NCBI RefSeq assembly: GCF_011405515.1
Contig: NZ_AP022671.1
Location: forward strand, 3,100,001 to 3,164,000
Length of the DNA stretch: 64,000 bases
Direction: 5' to 3'
Origin: Nitrospira sp. KM1
Lineage (GTDB): Bacteria; Nitrospirota; Nitrospiria; Nitrospirales; Nitrospiraceae
Part shown: positions 8,991-18,657 of the stretch, piece by piece
Layout: every line of letters starts with the position of its first letter
How positions within the stretch are numbered: position 1 is the first letter of the stretch
The notes under the pieces: model-generated
Seen by the model: the letters and a program-made list of their open reading frames with translations, nothing else
Told to the model about the DNA's origin: nothing
Databases searched by the model: none
Translations under genes and position numbers: made by a program

Positions 8991-10115
8991 ATGGTGTCAC
9001 CGCACATAATCCGGACGGCCTTGCAGGAGGCCGTTCATGACGGAGTATTCCCCGGCGCCGTGCTGGCTGTCCGTGCGGGCGGTCAGGAGCGATTCATCTT
9101 GCCTGTCGGTCGCTTGACCTGTGACCCTGAAAGTTCGCCAGTAACCGAGTCGACGATTTACGATCTCGCCTCGCTCACGAAGCCCCTGGCAACGGTTACA
9201 TCGTTGCTATTGCTCTTTCAGCAGGGGAGATGTTCGCTGGAAACATCGGTCGAGGAAGTACTTCAGTCGTTCCAAGGCAGCGCAATCGGGACCGCCACGG
9301 TAAGAGATCTTCTCACGCATAGTTCAGGCTTGCCGGGTTGGAGACCGATCTACGAGCGGCTAGCCCAGATGGGGCCGGGTGTCGCTCCCCTTCACTCGGA
9401 CATGTTGCGCAATTCCCTTGAGACAATCCTCCGGAATGAACCGCTAATTTATCCGAGAGGATCTAAAAGTCTGTACAGCGACCTAGGATTTATTCTCCTG
9501 GGATTGATGATCGAACACACGACTGGCTTGCCGCTCGACCGCTGGTTCGACGACGCAGTCGCGATGCCATTTGGAGCTCCTCTCCTGGGTTACCGTCCAA
9601 CCACGAAATTCTCTTCACAGCTTGGCGGTGGAGAGAAGACTGCCATGAGGATTGCGCCGACGGAATCAAATGCTTGGAGAGACGGAGTCACACGCCACGA
9701 AGTACACGATGAGAACGCGGCTGCGATGCGAGGAGTCGCTGGGCATGCGGGGCTTTTTGGAACTGCCGAGTCCGTGCTTGCGATTTCAGGTGCATGGCTG
9801 AAGGCTTACCATTCGACCGGATGCCGGCTTGAGCATTCACTCGTGAGGCAGTGGGTTGCTCATCAGAATATTTCGAATTCGAGCTGGGCGCTTGGATGGG
9901 ATACACCATCGAAGGATTCCTCATCCGGGCAGTATTTTTCCGAGCAATCATTCGGGCATTTGGGATATACGGGAACTTCGCTCTGGATTGACCCGGTGAA
10001 ACGTATCGAAGTGGTGCTCCTGTCCAATCGCGTGCATCTAGGTCATGACAACAATAAGATCCGGACGTTCCGACCTCGAATTCATGATCTCATTATGCAG
10101 GAATGTGCAACGTGA
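8991..10115 (+). CDS. Serine hydrolase, beta-lactamase (class C) / PBP-like family
   Basis: This is a member of the AmpC/DD-peptidase/esterase superfamily. From the ATG at 8991 it has 374 residues with the nucleophile motif S61-L-T-K64, Y162-S-D (the YxN equivalent) and a C-terminal 'HLGYTGTS' in the KTG position. Family members can be carboxypeptidases, esterases or lactonases, and the substrate is not predictable. The frame is open upstream to a TTG at 8940; the extra 17 residues are hydrophobic ('ILSPVVLGIFLQ') and could be part of an export signal, so the start is uncertain. Confidence 0.8.
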   Translation: MVSPHIIRTALQEAVHDGVFPGAVLAVRAGGQERFILPVGRLTCDPESSPVTESTIYDLASLTKPLATVTSLLLLFQQGRCSLETSVEEVLQSFQGSAIGTATVRDLLTHSSGLPGWRPIYERLAQMGPGVAPLHSDMLRNSLETILRNEPLIYPRGSKSLYSDLGFILLGLMIEHTTGLPLDRWFDDAVAMPFGAPLLGYRPTTKFSSQLGGGEKTAMRIAPTESNAWRDGVTRHEVHDENAAAMRGVAGHAGLFGTAESVLAISGAWLKAYHSTGCRLEHSLVRQWVAHQNISNSSWALGWDTPSKDSSSGQYFSEQSFGHLGYTGTSLWIDPVKRIEVVLLSNRVHLGHDNNKIRTFRPRIHDLIMQECAT

Positions 10116-10124
10116 ACGAGCGAT

Positions 10125-10442
10125 CTAGGCGGGGTCTTGGTAGTCGATCCACGTTTCTTTTTCGGCCAGATATTTCGTGCCTCGAAAATTCAGTCTCGTG
10201 CGCATCTTACTAAACCCCAACGGGTGGAGTTTAGCTACAAGCTCCCTCACGGCTGAAGCGACTGTGGGGTAAGACTGTCCTTCGACCGTCAATGCTTCAT
10301 ACATGACCTTTGCCGAATATCCAGACGGGGTTCGATTCACCAGTATGGCACGATTGAAGTAGCGGTCACTTGGATCGACTCCTTCGATCTGATGTTTTTC
10401 GACGAGGCCTTCCTTTTTAAACAGCGATGACAGAGAACTCAT
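10125..10442 (-). CDS. Conserved hypothetical protein, 105 residues
   Basis: I do not recognise a named family. The start is set at 10442 because GGAGGAG lies directly before it on the minus strand; the longer open frame to 10637 would run into the pgsA promoter region. The product begins MSSLSSLFKKEGLVEKH and appears to be a compact soluble protein with alternating beta-like and basic segments ('LGFSKMRTRLNFRGTKYLAEKETWIDY'). It has no signal peptide or transmembrane segment. It lies convergent with the serine hydrolase gene, 9 bases away. Confidence 0.7.
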   Translation of the reverse strand: MSSLSSLFKKEGLVEKHQIEGVDPSDRYFNRAILVNRTPSGYSAKVMYEALTVEGQSYPTVASAVRELVAKLHPLGFSKMRTRLNFRGTKYLAEKETWIDYQDPA

Positions 10443-10517
10443 GACTCCTCCGAATGACCGCGCCGATCCGATGCCGAGCCGCCAGTATAGGGGAGGTGTG
10501 ACGGTCTTCGCAAGACG

Positions 10518-10547
10518 TTGACAAGACTTCAAGCCCCCTCCTATCAT
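10518..10547 (+). promoter_or_regulatory. Candidate sigma-70 promoter for pgsA
   Basis: TTGACA (10518-10523) and TATCAT (10542-10547) are separated by 18 bases, placing transcription start about 40 bases before pgsA. The -35 box is perfect. Confidence 0.45.
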
Positions 10548-10593
10548 CACCGCTCCATTGCCCGGTAAGGATTCTCCTGATCTCCTGACTGGC

Positions 10594-11130
10594 ATGAATA
10601 TCCCGAACAGCCTAACGCTGCTCCGTATCCTCCTCATTCCTGTGTATATCGGATTGCTGGTCTACGGGCATTTCGATCAAGCGCTCATTGTCCTGCTCAT
10701 TGCCGGGATCACCGATGCATTGGACGGCACGATAGCGCGCGCGGCGAATCAAAAAACCCGGCTAGGAGCCTTTTTGGATCCCCTTGCAGATAAACTCCTT
10801 CTGACTTCCGGGTTTATCACACTTTCGATCATACATGTGATTCCCTCATGGGTGACGATCGTGGTGGTCAGTCGCGACGTCATGCTTCTTCTAGGAACGG
10901 CAGTCGCAGAGTTGAGTGAGTTCAAGATCGACATCACTCCGACCTTTTTGGGAAAGGGTACAACATTTCTTCAACTGTCGTATGTGATCTTGGTCATTTT
11001 TCTGAGTTCCCGAAATACGGATCTAACCATTCTGTATCCTCTCCTGTTTGGCATGGTCACGTTTACTCTTCTCTCGGGCTTTCATTATCTCTACAGAGGA
11101 TATCAACGCACTGGGACTGCAGTGCTGTAA
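10594..11130 (+). CDS. pgsA: CDP-diacylglycerol--glycerol-3-phosphate 3-phosphatidyltransferase
   Basis: This integral membrane enzyme makes phosphatidylglycerol phosphate. The CDP-alcohol phosphotransferase motif is complete: D41-x2-D44-G45-x2-A48-R49-x8-G58-x3-D62-x3-D66, surrounded by several hydrophobic helices. The start at ATG 10594 gives 178 residues and the typical N-terminus 'MNIPNSLTLLRILLIP'; a TTG at 10558 would add 12 unconserved residues. Substrate choice within the family (glycerol phosphate rather than inositol or serine) is inferred from the N-terminal motif and length. Confidence 0.9.
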   Translation: MNIPNSLTLLRILLIPVYIGLLVYGHFDQALIVLLIAGITDALDGTIARAANQKTRLGAFLDPLADKLLLTSGFITLSIIHVIPSWVTIVVVSRDVMLLLGTAVAELSEFKIDITPTFLGKGTTFLQLSYVILVIFLSSRNTDLTILYPLLFGMVTFTLLSGFHYLYRGYQRTGTAVL

Positions 11131-11170
11131 GTACGCTTCTGAATGGAAGTATTTCCTCCTCTTCTGCTCC

Positions 11171-11218
11171 GCACAGTTTGTGCATTTGTTTGACAGGTTT
11201 TGAGGTCGAACGTAGACT
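11171..11218 (+). promoter_or_regulatory. Candidate promoter with upstream palindrome for the pilC-pilSR genes
   Basis: TTGACA (11190-11195) and TAGACT (11213-11218) are spaced by 17 bases, a near-consensus sigma-70 promoter about 60 bases before pilC. A perfect inverted repeat GCACA-gtt-TGTGC (11171-11183) ends 6 bases before the -35 box, a position suited to an operator. The palindrome's function is inference. Confidence 0.5.
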
Positions 11219-11280
11219 CGCCAGGTAAGCATTGCACTCACCGGTCCGATACTCGGCATTTGTCTAGCGGAGTCTTGATT

Positions 11281-12495
11281 ATGGCGACATTTGCATACGT
11301 GGGCCGTTCCCGCTCTGGCGCCGTGAAGAAAGGGGAACTGACTGCCAAGACGAGAGACGAGGCAGTCGATCAGCTTCGAAAGCAGAGTATCGTCGTCACC
11401 AGCCTTGATGAAAAATCTGGAAAAAGTAAGTTGTCCCTGAGCCTTGGCTCGGGTTTGACGGACAAGGATCTTGTGGTTTTTACTCGCCAGTTTGGAACGA
11501 TGATCAATGCCGGCCTTCCGCTGGTCCAGTGTCTGGAGATTCTTTCCACCCAATCCGAGAATAAGACCCTTCGAGAATCCGTAGGCGAAGTCCGGACACA
11601 AGTCGAGGCTGGTTCGACATTCTCCGATGCTCTTCGCAGGCATCCGAAGGTATTTGACGATTTATATGTCAACATGGTGCACGCGGGGGAAGTCGGCGGC
11701 CTGCTGGATACCATCCTGACCCGATTGGCGAAGCACATCGAAAAAGCGATGAAGCTTAAGGGGCAGATCAAATCTGCCATGATTTATCCGGCTGCCATTC
11801 TCGGAGTCGCAGGAGTCGTGATCACTGTGCTGATGATTTGGGTCATCCCGATCTTTGCCAAAATGTTCGACGAGTTGTCATCTGGAAAGGTTGGGCTTCC
11901 GGGTCCTACACAGGTCGTCATTGATATCAGCAATGCGTTTCAATCGTTCTGGTACATCGGCGTCGGATGCATCTTCGGTGTTGTGTTTGCCGTCAAGAAA
12001 TATTACGCGACTCCAAAGGGAAGAATGGCTATCGACCGCTTACTGCTCAAGTTGCCTGTTGTGGGCGACTTGGTTCGCAAAGCATCGGTTGCGAAATTCA
12101 CCCGTACCCTCGGCACGCTCTTGTCGAGCGGGGTGCCCTTGCTCGATGGTCTATCCATCTGTGCAAAAACATCCGGCAACAAGGTCATTGAAGAAACGTT
12201 GCTGAATGCCCGAGTGAGCATCAGCGGAGGGAAAACGATTGCCGATCCTCTGGCGGCGAGTCAGGTATTCCCCAAAATGGTGACACACATGATTGCGGTG
12301 GGCGAGTCGACCGGCGCACTGGACGCCATGCTTGGAAAGATCGCTGACTTCTATGAGGATGAAGTCGATCAGGCCGTTGCGTCTCTCACGTCATTGCTTG
12401 AACCGATGATGATGGTCTTTCTCGGTGTCGTGATCGGCTTCATCGTGATCGCCATGTACCTGCCCATTTTCAAGATGGCTTCAGCGATTGGCTAA
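11281..12495 (+). CDS. pilC: Type IV pilus / type II secretion inner-membrane platform protein
   Basis: This polytopic membrane protein forms the platform on which the pilus assembly ATPase acts. The 404-residue protein has the two repeated GspF domains: 'FTRQFGTMINAGLPLVQCLEIL' near residue 70 and 'FTRTLGTLLSSGVPLLDGL' near 275, with hydrophobic segments at about 175-200, 222-240 and 375-398. The start at 11281 is preceded by a weak GGAG; the open frame extends 27 codons further without conservation. No pilin, PilB or PilT gene is visible in the window, but a pilSR-like pair follows. Confidence 0.9.
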   Translation: MATFAYVGRSRSGAVKKGELTAKTRDEAVDQLRKQSIVVTSLDEKSGKSKLSLSLGSGLTDKDLVVFTRQFGTMINAGLPLVQCLEILSTQSENKTLRESVGEVRTQVEAGSTFSDALRRHPKVFDDLYVNMVHAGEVGGLLDTILTRLAKHIEKAMKLKGQIKSAMIYPAAILGVAGVVITVLMIWVIPIFAKMFDELSSGKVGLPGPTQVVIDISNAFQSFWYIGVGCIFGVVFAVKKYYATPKGRMAIDRLLLKLPVVGDLVRKASVAKFTRTLGTLLSSGVPLLDGLSICAKTSGNKVIEETLLNARVSISGGKTIADPLAASQVFPKMVTHMIAVGESTGALDAMLGKIADFYEDEVDQAVASLTSLLEPMMMVFLGVVIGFIVIAMYLPIFKMASAIG

Positions 12496-12698
12496 CAGCC
12501 TCTTACACACAACGGCCCGGGACAAGGTGGTCGCCGTGTCTTGGGTCTTGCGGAGTGTTGAGTTCCCGCCTCATTGTCAATTCCTCTCATCCCGGGTTGC
12601 GGTCGCATGTCGCTGGTTGTTCGGATTGTTGTCCCCGTGCGGGTCGCGCTCATGCGAGGGCGCCTGCTCGTGGCGATGTGAAATGAATTCGGACCTGT

Positions 12699-14387
12699 AT
12701 GGATGAATTTCGTTCTCGGGTACGCTCTTTGATGGTCATTCGGGTCACGATTGTGACCCTCATGCTGGGACTCTCTCTGGTTTTTCAGGCGACGAGGGGC
12801 GAGCAAGAACAGACCTTCTATGTGCTGATTATCAGTACCTACGCGCTGACCATTCCCTCCGCGCTTCTGCTCCCTCGTTTACAATCTGGTCCTGCACTCA
12901 CAACGTTCTTCTGGATGCAAGTCGGCATAGATTGTTTGCTCGAGACCATCTTGGTGGCCCGCACGGGCGGGGTCGAAAGTCCGTTCGCAGTTCTCTACAT
13001 CGTCACGGTAACCGCGGCAAGTCTTGTCCCTCGGCGACGCACGGGACTGCTGGCGGCCTGCGGATGCATTATTCTCTTTGGCACGGTCACCAACCTGCAA
13101 TTGTATGGGTTGGTAGAGAGATTCGGATGGTTGCCTCAAAGCCATCTGACGTTTCCCGAGACGTTTCAATCTTTCGGAGCCTATACCCTTGCGCTGTTGG
13201 TCGTGGGTCTCCTCGGTGAAACATTAGCGGATCAATTGCAGGAGACAGGCAGATCCTTACGCGAGAAGGAGATGGGCTTAACCATCCTGCAGGCGTTTCA
13301 CGAAAACATCGTCCGTAGCATCAGCAGCGGAGTCTTTACCGCGGATGCACAGGGAGCCATTACGTCATTCAATCCCGCTGCTCAAGAAGCCACGGGTCAC
13401 GACCTCGCCAAGGTGATCGGGCGTCCGTGGCGCGAAGTCTTCAATTGGCACCCCAACAACTCAGCTGACGACGTGACCTCGCAACCAGGCATGATCCGTT
13501 TCGAGGTCGAGTGTAAACGGGCGGATGGCGATCGACTTGTCTTGGGCATGACGCTGTCGCCACTTCACCAACAGGATAATGAAGATGGCCTTGTCGGAGT
13601 GTTCAAGGATTTGACAGAAATGAGAGATCTCGAAGAAGAAATGCGCAGAAAGGAGTGGCTCGCGAATCTCGGAGAAATGTCCGCCGGAATGGCCCATGAG
13701 ATCCGTAATCCGCTGGGCGCGTTGGCGGGAGCGATGCAAATGTTGAGAAAGAGCGGGGTGGATGAAACGGACCGCCGACTTATGGACATTGCCATTCGAG
13801 AAGCGACACGGCTCGACACGATCATCACGGAGTTCTTGCAGTATGCACGTCCTCCGGCCCTCAACCTCGCCGAGCACGATATTAACAAAGTGCTTGCCGA
13901 GACTCTTGATCTGGTACAGCATGAGGCTCGAGCCCGGCCGAAGCTGACCATCGCGACCGCACTGGCAACCGAACCGCTTCCGGTCCAGGTAGATCAAGAT
14001 CAAATCCGGCAAGTGTTCTGGAATCTCGCGACGAACGCCTTTGAAGCCATGCCGAACGGGGGGCAATTGGCGATTGGGACGGGACGTCGACACATCGATG
14101 TGAACGGCCGCAAAGGCGACGTCATCGAAATCAGTTTCCACGATCAGGGGGAAGGGATTGCGATACAGAATCTCGACAAGATCTTTCTCCCGTTCTTCAC
14201 CACGAAGAAGTATGGATCGGGACTTGGACTAGCCGCCGTGCATCGGATTGTGGATCTCCATGATGGATGGATTAAAGTGGAGAGTGATCAGCAACAGGGA
14301 ACTCAGTTTGTGGTGTGCCTGCCGCGCTCCGGTCACGGCGGCGTACGGCTGTGGCACGAAGGACGGACGCCGTGGAAAAGATCTTAG
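12699..14387 (+). CDS. Two-component sensor histidine kinase, PilS-like
   Basis: This is a membrane sensor of 562 residues. The N-terminal ~190 residues contain about six hydrophobic segments, as in PilS; a PAS domain follows (about 205-320, 'VFTADAQGAITSFNPAAQEATG'), then HisKA with the phospho-acceptor H333 in 'GMAHEIRNPLG', and a HATPase domain with 'NLATNAFEAMPNGG' and 'GSGLGLAAVHRIV'. It is followed by an NtrC-type regulator that overlaps its 3' end. Position after pilC and the membrane topology favour control of pilus genes through sigma-54. Confidence 0.88.
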   Translation: MDEFRSRVRSLMVIRVTIVTLMLGLSLVFQATRGEQEQTFYVLIISTYALTIPSALLLPRLQSGPALTTFFWMQVGIDCLLETILVARTGGVESPFAVLYIVTVTAASLVPRRRTGLLAACGCIILFGTVTNLQLYGLVERFGWLPQSHLTFPETFQSFGAYTLALLVVGLLGETLADQLQETGRSLREKEMGLTILQAFHENIVRSISSGVFTADAQGAITSFNPAAQEATGHDLAKVIGRPWREVFNWHPNNSADDVTSQPGMIRFEVECKRADGDRLVLGMTLSPLHQQDNEDGLVGVFKDLTEMRDLEEEMRRKEWLANLGEMSAGMAHEIRNPLGALAGAMQMLRKSGVDETDRRLMDIAIREATRLDTIITEFLQYARPPALNLAEHDINKVLAETLDLVQHEARARPKLTIATALATEPLPVQVDQDQIRQVFWNLATNAFEAMPNGGQLAIGTGRRHIDVNGRKGDVIEISFHDQGEGIAIQNLDKIFLPFFTTKKYGSGLGLAAVHRIVDLHDGWIKVESDQQQGTQFVVCLPRSGHGGVRLWHEGRTPWKRS

Positions 14388-15757
14388 TCGTTGACGATGA
14401 GCAAAGCCTTCGCGAGGTCATGAGCATCATGCTTAAGCGTGCGGGATATGCCGTAACGGAAGCTTCCGACGGAGAAGAAGCCATTGGACAGATCAATAAG
14501 GACATCTTCGATCTCGTGATTACCGACCTTCGAATGCCAAGGGCGGACGGCATGGACGTCCTCAAAGCAGTCAAGTCGAACTCTCCAGAAACCGTAGTGC
14601 TGGTGGTCACCGCGTTTGCCACGGCCGACTCTGCCGTCGAGGCCATGAAGCAGGGAGCCTATGACTATCTGACTAAGCCGTTCCAAGTCGATGAAGTGCA
14701 GCTCATCGTTCGGAATGCGCTCGAAAAACGACGCCTGACGACCGAGAACATTCTCCTCAAACGCGAGATCGCCAGTCAGTCATCGTTCGCGCAGATCGTG
14801 GGTCAGAGCGATGCCATGAAGAAAGTCTTCGACGTGGTCAGAAAAGTCGCGGACGCGAAAAGCAACGTGTTGATCTGCGGCGAAAGCGGAACGGGAAAAG
14901 AATTGATCGCCCGTGCCATCCACTACAACAGCGCGCGAAGCCCGATGCCATTCGTGGCTGTGAATTGCAGTGCGGTTCCCGAGACGCTCCTCGAGAGCGA
15001 ACTCTTCGGCCACGTAAAAGGGTCATTTACCGGCGCTGTGGCCAATAAGGCCGGTCTGTTCGAGGTTGCGAACGGAGGCACAATTTTCCTCGATGAAATC
15101 GGCGATACGACACCGACCATTCAGGTAAAGCTCCTGCGAGTGATCCAAGAGCGGGAGTTCCGCCGTGTGGGCGGCAATCAGGATATGAAGGTCGATGTCC
15201 GCGTGATCGCCGCCACGAATCGGGAATTGGAGAAGGCTGTGGCGGATGGATCGTTTCGTGAGGATCTGTATTATCGTCTCGATGTCATTCCCATCCGGCT
15301 TCCACCGTTGCGACTCCGAACGGGAGATATTCCGCTCCTGGCCAAACATTTCCTGGAGAAGTTCGCGAAGGAGGGCGGAAGGTCGGCTCCATCATTGACG
15401 CAAGACGCCGTGCAAGTCCTCCTCGGTCATGAATGGCGTGGAAATGTACGTGAATTGGAGAACCTGATCGAGCGCGTAGTGGCATTCTGTTCGGGAAAGG
15501 ACGTTTCCGGAGCTGATATTCAAAGCTGGTTGCATCATGCCGTCGCCCCTCCGTCGCCTCAAGGGACACCAACCGATCTCCCCGAAGACGGGTTGGATCT
15601 CGAGGTATTGATCAACGGTATTGAAAAGGATCTGCTTCTAAAGGCCCTTGAACGCACCAAGTGGGTCAAGAAGAAAGCCGCGCGGCTATTGCGGCTCAAT
15701 ACACGCTCGTTTCGATACCGGCTGGAGAAGTATGCTATAAAAGGAGGCCGTGACTAA
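14372..15757 (+). CDS. Sigma-54-dependent response regulator, PilR/NtrC family
   Basis: This DNA-binding activator has a receiver domain with phospho-acceptor D52 ('[12 protein letters not shown]'), an AAA+ domain with Walker A GESGTGKE at about 170 and the sigma-54 contact loop as GSFTGA (about 217-222; GAFTGA is more usual), and a C-terminal Fis-type helix-turn-helix ('[19 protein letters not shown]'). The start is GTG 14372, overlapping the kinase gene by 16 bases. The product has 461 residues. With the kinase it forms a pair that most resembles PilS-PilR. Confidence 0.9.
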   Translation: MEKILVVDDEQSLREVMSIMLKRAGYAVTEASDGEEAIGQINKDIFDLVITDLRMPRADGMDVLKAVKSNSPETVVLVVTAFATADSAVEAMKQGAYDYLTKPFQVDEVQLIVRNALEKRRLTTENILLKREIASQSSFAQIVGQSDAMKKVFDVVRKVADAKSNVLICGESGTGKELIARAIHYNSARSPMPFVAVNCSAVPETLLESELFGHVKGSFTGAVANKAGLFEVANGGTIFLDEIGDTTPTIQVKLLRVIQEREFRRVGGNQDMKVDVRVIAATNRELEKAVADGSFREDLYYRLDVIPIRLPPLRLRTGDIPLLAKHFLEKFAKEGGRSAPSLTQDAVQVLLGHEWRGNVRELENLIERVVAFCSGKDVSGADIQSWLHHAVAPPSPQGTPTDLPEDGLDLEVLINGIEKDLLLKALERTKWVKKKAARLLRLNTRSFRYRLEKYAIKGGRD

Positions 15758-16673
15758 AAGTTTTCCAGCCTCGGATCCCACGCCACAGGATATTGTCACA
15801 GTCGCCGCTCCCGCCAAAATCAATCCGATACTGCGCATTCTGGACCGCCGTCCAGACGGTTACCATAATCTCTGGTCCGTCATGCAGACGGTGGGGCTCG
15901 AAGATGAGGTCCAGATGCGTCTCCTGCCGGGACGACACGACATTCGTCTCCACTGTGATACGGAACAGCTGGCTTCGGATCATACGAATCTCGTGTATCG
16001 GGCTGCTTCCGCAGCGATAGGCCGGTCTCGACGATCGACTGGTCTGGAGATTAAACTTTCAAAACGTATTCCAATGGGTGCGGGTCTCGGCGGTGGTAGC
16101 AGTGATGCTGCAGCCACCCTAATTGGACTCAACCGGCTGTTGAACATGCACTGGTCACGCGAGGAAATGGCGGCAATGGGCGAGCCTCTCGGTAGCGACG
16201 TGCCGTTTTTCCTCTTTGGCCCGTCAGCCGTCGTGTCCGGACGAGGAGAGAAGGTTCGACCAGTCAATATTGAAGGACCAAGGTGGGTGGTGCTAGTGAA
16301 TCCAGGGTTTGGAATTGAGACCAGATGGGCCTACGCACAATTGGCGGCATCAAGATCTTCTGTGAATCCTGCATCGTGGCATCCTCCGCGCCCCTACGAT
16401 GCTGAACATGTGACATGGGATCAACTGGCTCAAGACAGTGAAAATGATTTCGAAGGCCCTGTATATGCCAAGCATGGAATTTTAAAAGAGCTCACTCAAG
16501 CATTGAGAGATCAGGGAGCGGAAATGGCGCTGTTATCCGGAAGCGGGGCAACCGTTTTTGGGATATTTCGCCATGAAGTTGCGGCAAAATTGGCCCGTAA
16601 GCACTTCGATGGTCTTAAGAAGATACAAACATTTGTCGTGCAGACCTGTTCCGGGCCGCGTATCGTTCCCTAA
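15750..16673 (+). CDS. ispE: 4-diphosphocytidyl-2-C-methyl-D-erythritol kinase
   Basis: This GHMP kinase catalyses the fourth step of the non-mevalonate isoprenoid pathway. The 307-residue protein begins 'VTVAAPAKINPILRIL' after a short leader and contains the phosphate-binding loop 'PMGAGLGGGSSDAAA' near residue 112 and the C-terminal 'LLSGSGATVFGIF'. The GTG start overlaps the regulator gene by 8 bases; AGGAGG at 15742-15747 is only 2 bases from it, unusually close, and no better in-frame start is seen. Confidence 0.93.
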   Translation: MTKSFPASDPTPQDIVTVAAPAKINPILRILDRRPDGYHNLWSVMQTVGLEDEVQMRLLPGRHDIRLHCDTEQLASDHTNLVYRAASAAIGRSRRSTGLEIKLSKRIPMGAGLGGGSSDAAATLIGLNRLLNMHWSREEMAAMGEPLGSDVPFFLFGPSAVVSGRGEKVRPVNIEGPRWVVLVNPGFGIETRWAYAQLAASRSSVNPASWHPPRPYDAEHVTWDQLAQDSENDFEGPVYAKHGILKELTQALRDQGAEMALLSGSGATVFGIFRHEVAAKLARKHFDGLKKIQTFVVQTCSGPRIVP

Positions 16674-16699
16674 AGCTGCAGAGTCTTCGTGTCTCTCGG

Positions 16700-16729
16700 T
16701 TGACAAGGCCTCAGCATTTCCGCTACATT
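16700..16729 (+). promoter_or_regulatory. Candidate sigma-70 promoter for prs
   Basis: TTGACA (16700-16705) and TACATT (16724-16729) are spaced by 18 bases, giving a leader of roughly 140 bases before prs. The leader holds no recognisable riboswitch or tRNA. Confidence 0.45.
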
Positions 16730-16876
16730 TCAATCCCTCAGTTGGCTTCCTCAACAGCGCGCAGCGAATAGAGGTAGGCGGGTTCGAGAGTACGCCCACC
16801 GACGCCCGCCGTCGAGACGAACCACGTACGAAATTTGGACCGTTCCGGGCCGCCCGGATGTCCGTTTGAGGGATCG

Positions 16877-17818
16877 ATGAGCAGAGAATTGATGATTTTC
16901 TCTGGCAACGCGAATCCGGCCCTCGCTCATGAGATTTGCGCCTATCTCGGCGTCAAACTTGGTGAGGCGACCGTGTCGTCATTCAGCGACGGCGAAATTC
17001 GGATCAAGATCGAAGAAAATGTGCGTGGGGCCGACGTTTTCGTTGTTCAATCGTCCTGTGAGCCGGTCAATGATTCGCTCATGGAATTATTGATCATGAT
17101 CGATGCACTTAAGCGCTCATCGGCCAACCGCATCACGGCGGTCATTCCTTACTTCGGTTACGCCAGACAGGACCGTAAAGACCAGCCTCGAGTACCGATT
17201 TCGGCCAAGCTGGTGGCCGATCTGATCAGTACCGCCGGTACGGATCGTGTGCTGACGATGGATTTGCACGCAGGACAGATTCAGGGGTTTTTCAATGTTC
17301 CCGTGGACCATCTTTACGCCTTGCCTGTGCTACTGGATTACATCACAAAACAGAAATTGGCCGACCTGGTCGTCGTGTCGCCGGATGCAGGAGGCGTGGA
17401 GCGTGCCAGGGCATTTGCGAAACGCTTACAGGCGAATTTAGCCATCATCGACAAGCGGCGTGAGGGGCCGAATCAGACGCAGATCATGAATATCATCGGT
17501 GATGTCGAAGGGAAAAGCGCCCTCTTGTTAGACGACATGATCGATACAGCGGGTACGATCGTGCAAGGCGCTCGGGCCTGTGCTGACAAAGGCGCTCGTG
17601 AAGTCTGGACAGCCTGTACGCATGCGGTCCTTTCGGGACCTGCGCTCGAACGTCTCCAAAACTCCTGTCTCCGACAGGTCGTCATCACCAATACAATTCC
17701 AATGCGTGGGAAAGAGCAAGTCTGTCCTAAGTTGCATCAACTGTCAGTTGCCCCGCTCTTGGGCGAAGCGATCCGGCGCATTCATGAAGACGAGTCGGTC
17801 AGTTCCTTGTTTGCATAG
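16877..17818 (+). CDS. prs: Ribose-phosphate pyrophosphokinase
   Basis: This enzyme makes PRPP from ribose 5-phosphate and ATP for nucleotide, His and Trp synthesis. From ATG 16877 (GAGGGA at 16868-16873) it has 313 residues, the standard length. Recognisable segments are '[18 protein letters not shown]' at the start, the ATP loop '[11 protein letters not shown]', and the PRPP loop '[12 protein letters not shown]'. It heads a run prs-rplY-pth-ychF with short gaps, a gene order found in many bacteria. Confidence 0.96.
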   Translation: MSRELMIFSGNANPALAHEICAYLGVKLGEATVSSFSDGEIRIKIEENVRGADVFVVQSSCEPVNDSLMELLIMIDALKRSSANRITAVIPYFGYARQDRKDQPRVPISAKLVADLISTAGTDRVLTMDLHAGQIQGFFNVPVDHLYALPVLLDYITKQKLADLVVVSPDAGGVERARAFAKRLQANLAIIDKRREGPNQTQIMNIIGDVEGKSALLLDDMIDTAGTIVQGARACADKGAREVWTACTHAVLSGPALERLQNSCLRQVVITNTIPMRGKEQVCPKLHQLSVAPLLGEAIRRIHEDESVSSLFA

Positions 17819-17862
17819 CGCCGGCTGAATATTACGAGTTCTAACGTGGACGGAGGCGTGTC

Positions 17863-18654
17863 ATGAAATTCGATTTGGCGGTCACGGTCAGAGAAAAAAC
17901 GGGGAAAGGAGCCGCCAGGCAACTACGCCGCGACGGAAAAGTCCCGGGTGTGTTGTACGGGCAGGGAGAATGTCTGCTGCTGACGATAGAGCCGGATGCT
18001 TTGGTGAAGATACTCAAAACGCAGGCCGGCAGCACAGCATTGATCTCTTTGACTATCAATGGGGCCAAGTCGAAGCCGAAACGGACGGCGCTATTGAGGG
18101 ATTTTCAGGTCGATCCCGTCGAAGGGCATGTCCTTCATGCCGACCTGTTCGAAATTTCAATGGAGAAGGCTATCCGGGTCAAGGTTCCCGTGCACGTCAC
18201 GGGTGGCGTTCCGGTCGGCGTCAAGGAGGGTGGCATCCTTCATTTTAATATGCGCGAGCTGCATGTCGAATGTCTGCCTGGTGCACTGCCCGACTATATT
18301 GAAGTCGACGCGTCCCCGCTTGCGATCGGACAGGGGATTCACCTCAAAGAGATTGCAAAGCGCGATGGTGTTCGGTACCTCGATGATCCCGAGCAGATGG
18401 TCGTCAGTGTGGCAGTGCCCATGTCGGATGCCAAACTCGAAGCGCTTCTGACCAGCCAAGCTGCAGGGGCTGAGGGAGCCAAAGAACCGGAGGTTGCCAT
18501 CAAAGGCAAGGTCGCGACCGAAGCGACTGAAGGAGGCGAGGCGGCGAAGGCGGGAGCGCCGGCTGCTGGGGCCGACGCAAAGGCCGCAGAAAAGAAAGAA
18601 GGAGCTGCGGCCGCTCCGAAGGCTGAGAAGAAAGAAGCCGAGAAGAAGAAGTAA
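17863..18654 (+). CDS. rplY: 50S ribosomal protein L25 (general stress protein Ctc type)
   Basis: This is the 5S rRNA-binding protein of the large subunit in its long, two-domain TL5/Ctc form. Residues 1-95 form the L25 domain ('KTGKGAARQLRRDGKVPGVLYG') and about 100-190 the beta domain. From about 200 to 263 the sequence is a low-complexity Ala/Glu/Lys tail ending in KKEAEKKK, probably disordered and RNA-contacting. GGAGG lies 7 bases before the ATG. The L25-Pth pairing is widely conserved. Confidence 0.94.
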   Translation: MKFDLAVTVREKTGKGAARQLRRDGKVPGVLYGQGECLLLTIEPDALVKILKTQAGSTALISLTINGAKSKPKRTALLRDFQVDPVEGHVLHADLFEISMEKAIRVKVPVHVTGGVPVGVKEGGILHFNMRELHVECLPGALPDYIEVDASPLAIGQGIHLKEIAKRDGVRYLDDPEQMVVSVAVPMSDAKLEALLTSQAAGAEGAKEPEVAIKGKVATEATEGGEAAKAGAPAAGADAKAAEKKEGAAAAPKAEKKEAEKKK

Positions 18655-18657
18655 CCG

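Noticed and set aside
12496-12698. Small plus-strand frame 12488-12706 between pilC and the sensor kinase
   Set aside because: It overlaps both neighbours, lacks a ribosome binding site and its translation is Cys/Trp/Arg-rich without similarity to a family.
16741-16830. Possible tRNA between ispE and prs, a place where tRNA-Gln occurs in some genomes
   Set aside because: A GGTTCGAGAGT segment recalls a T-loop, but I could not fold an acceptor stem or anticodon arm around it.
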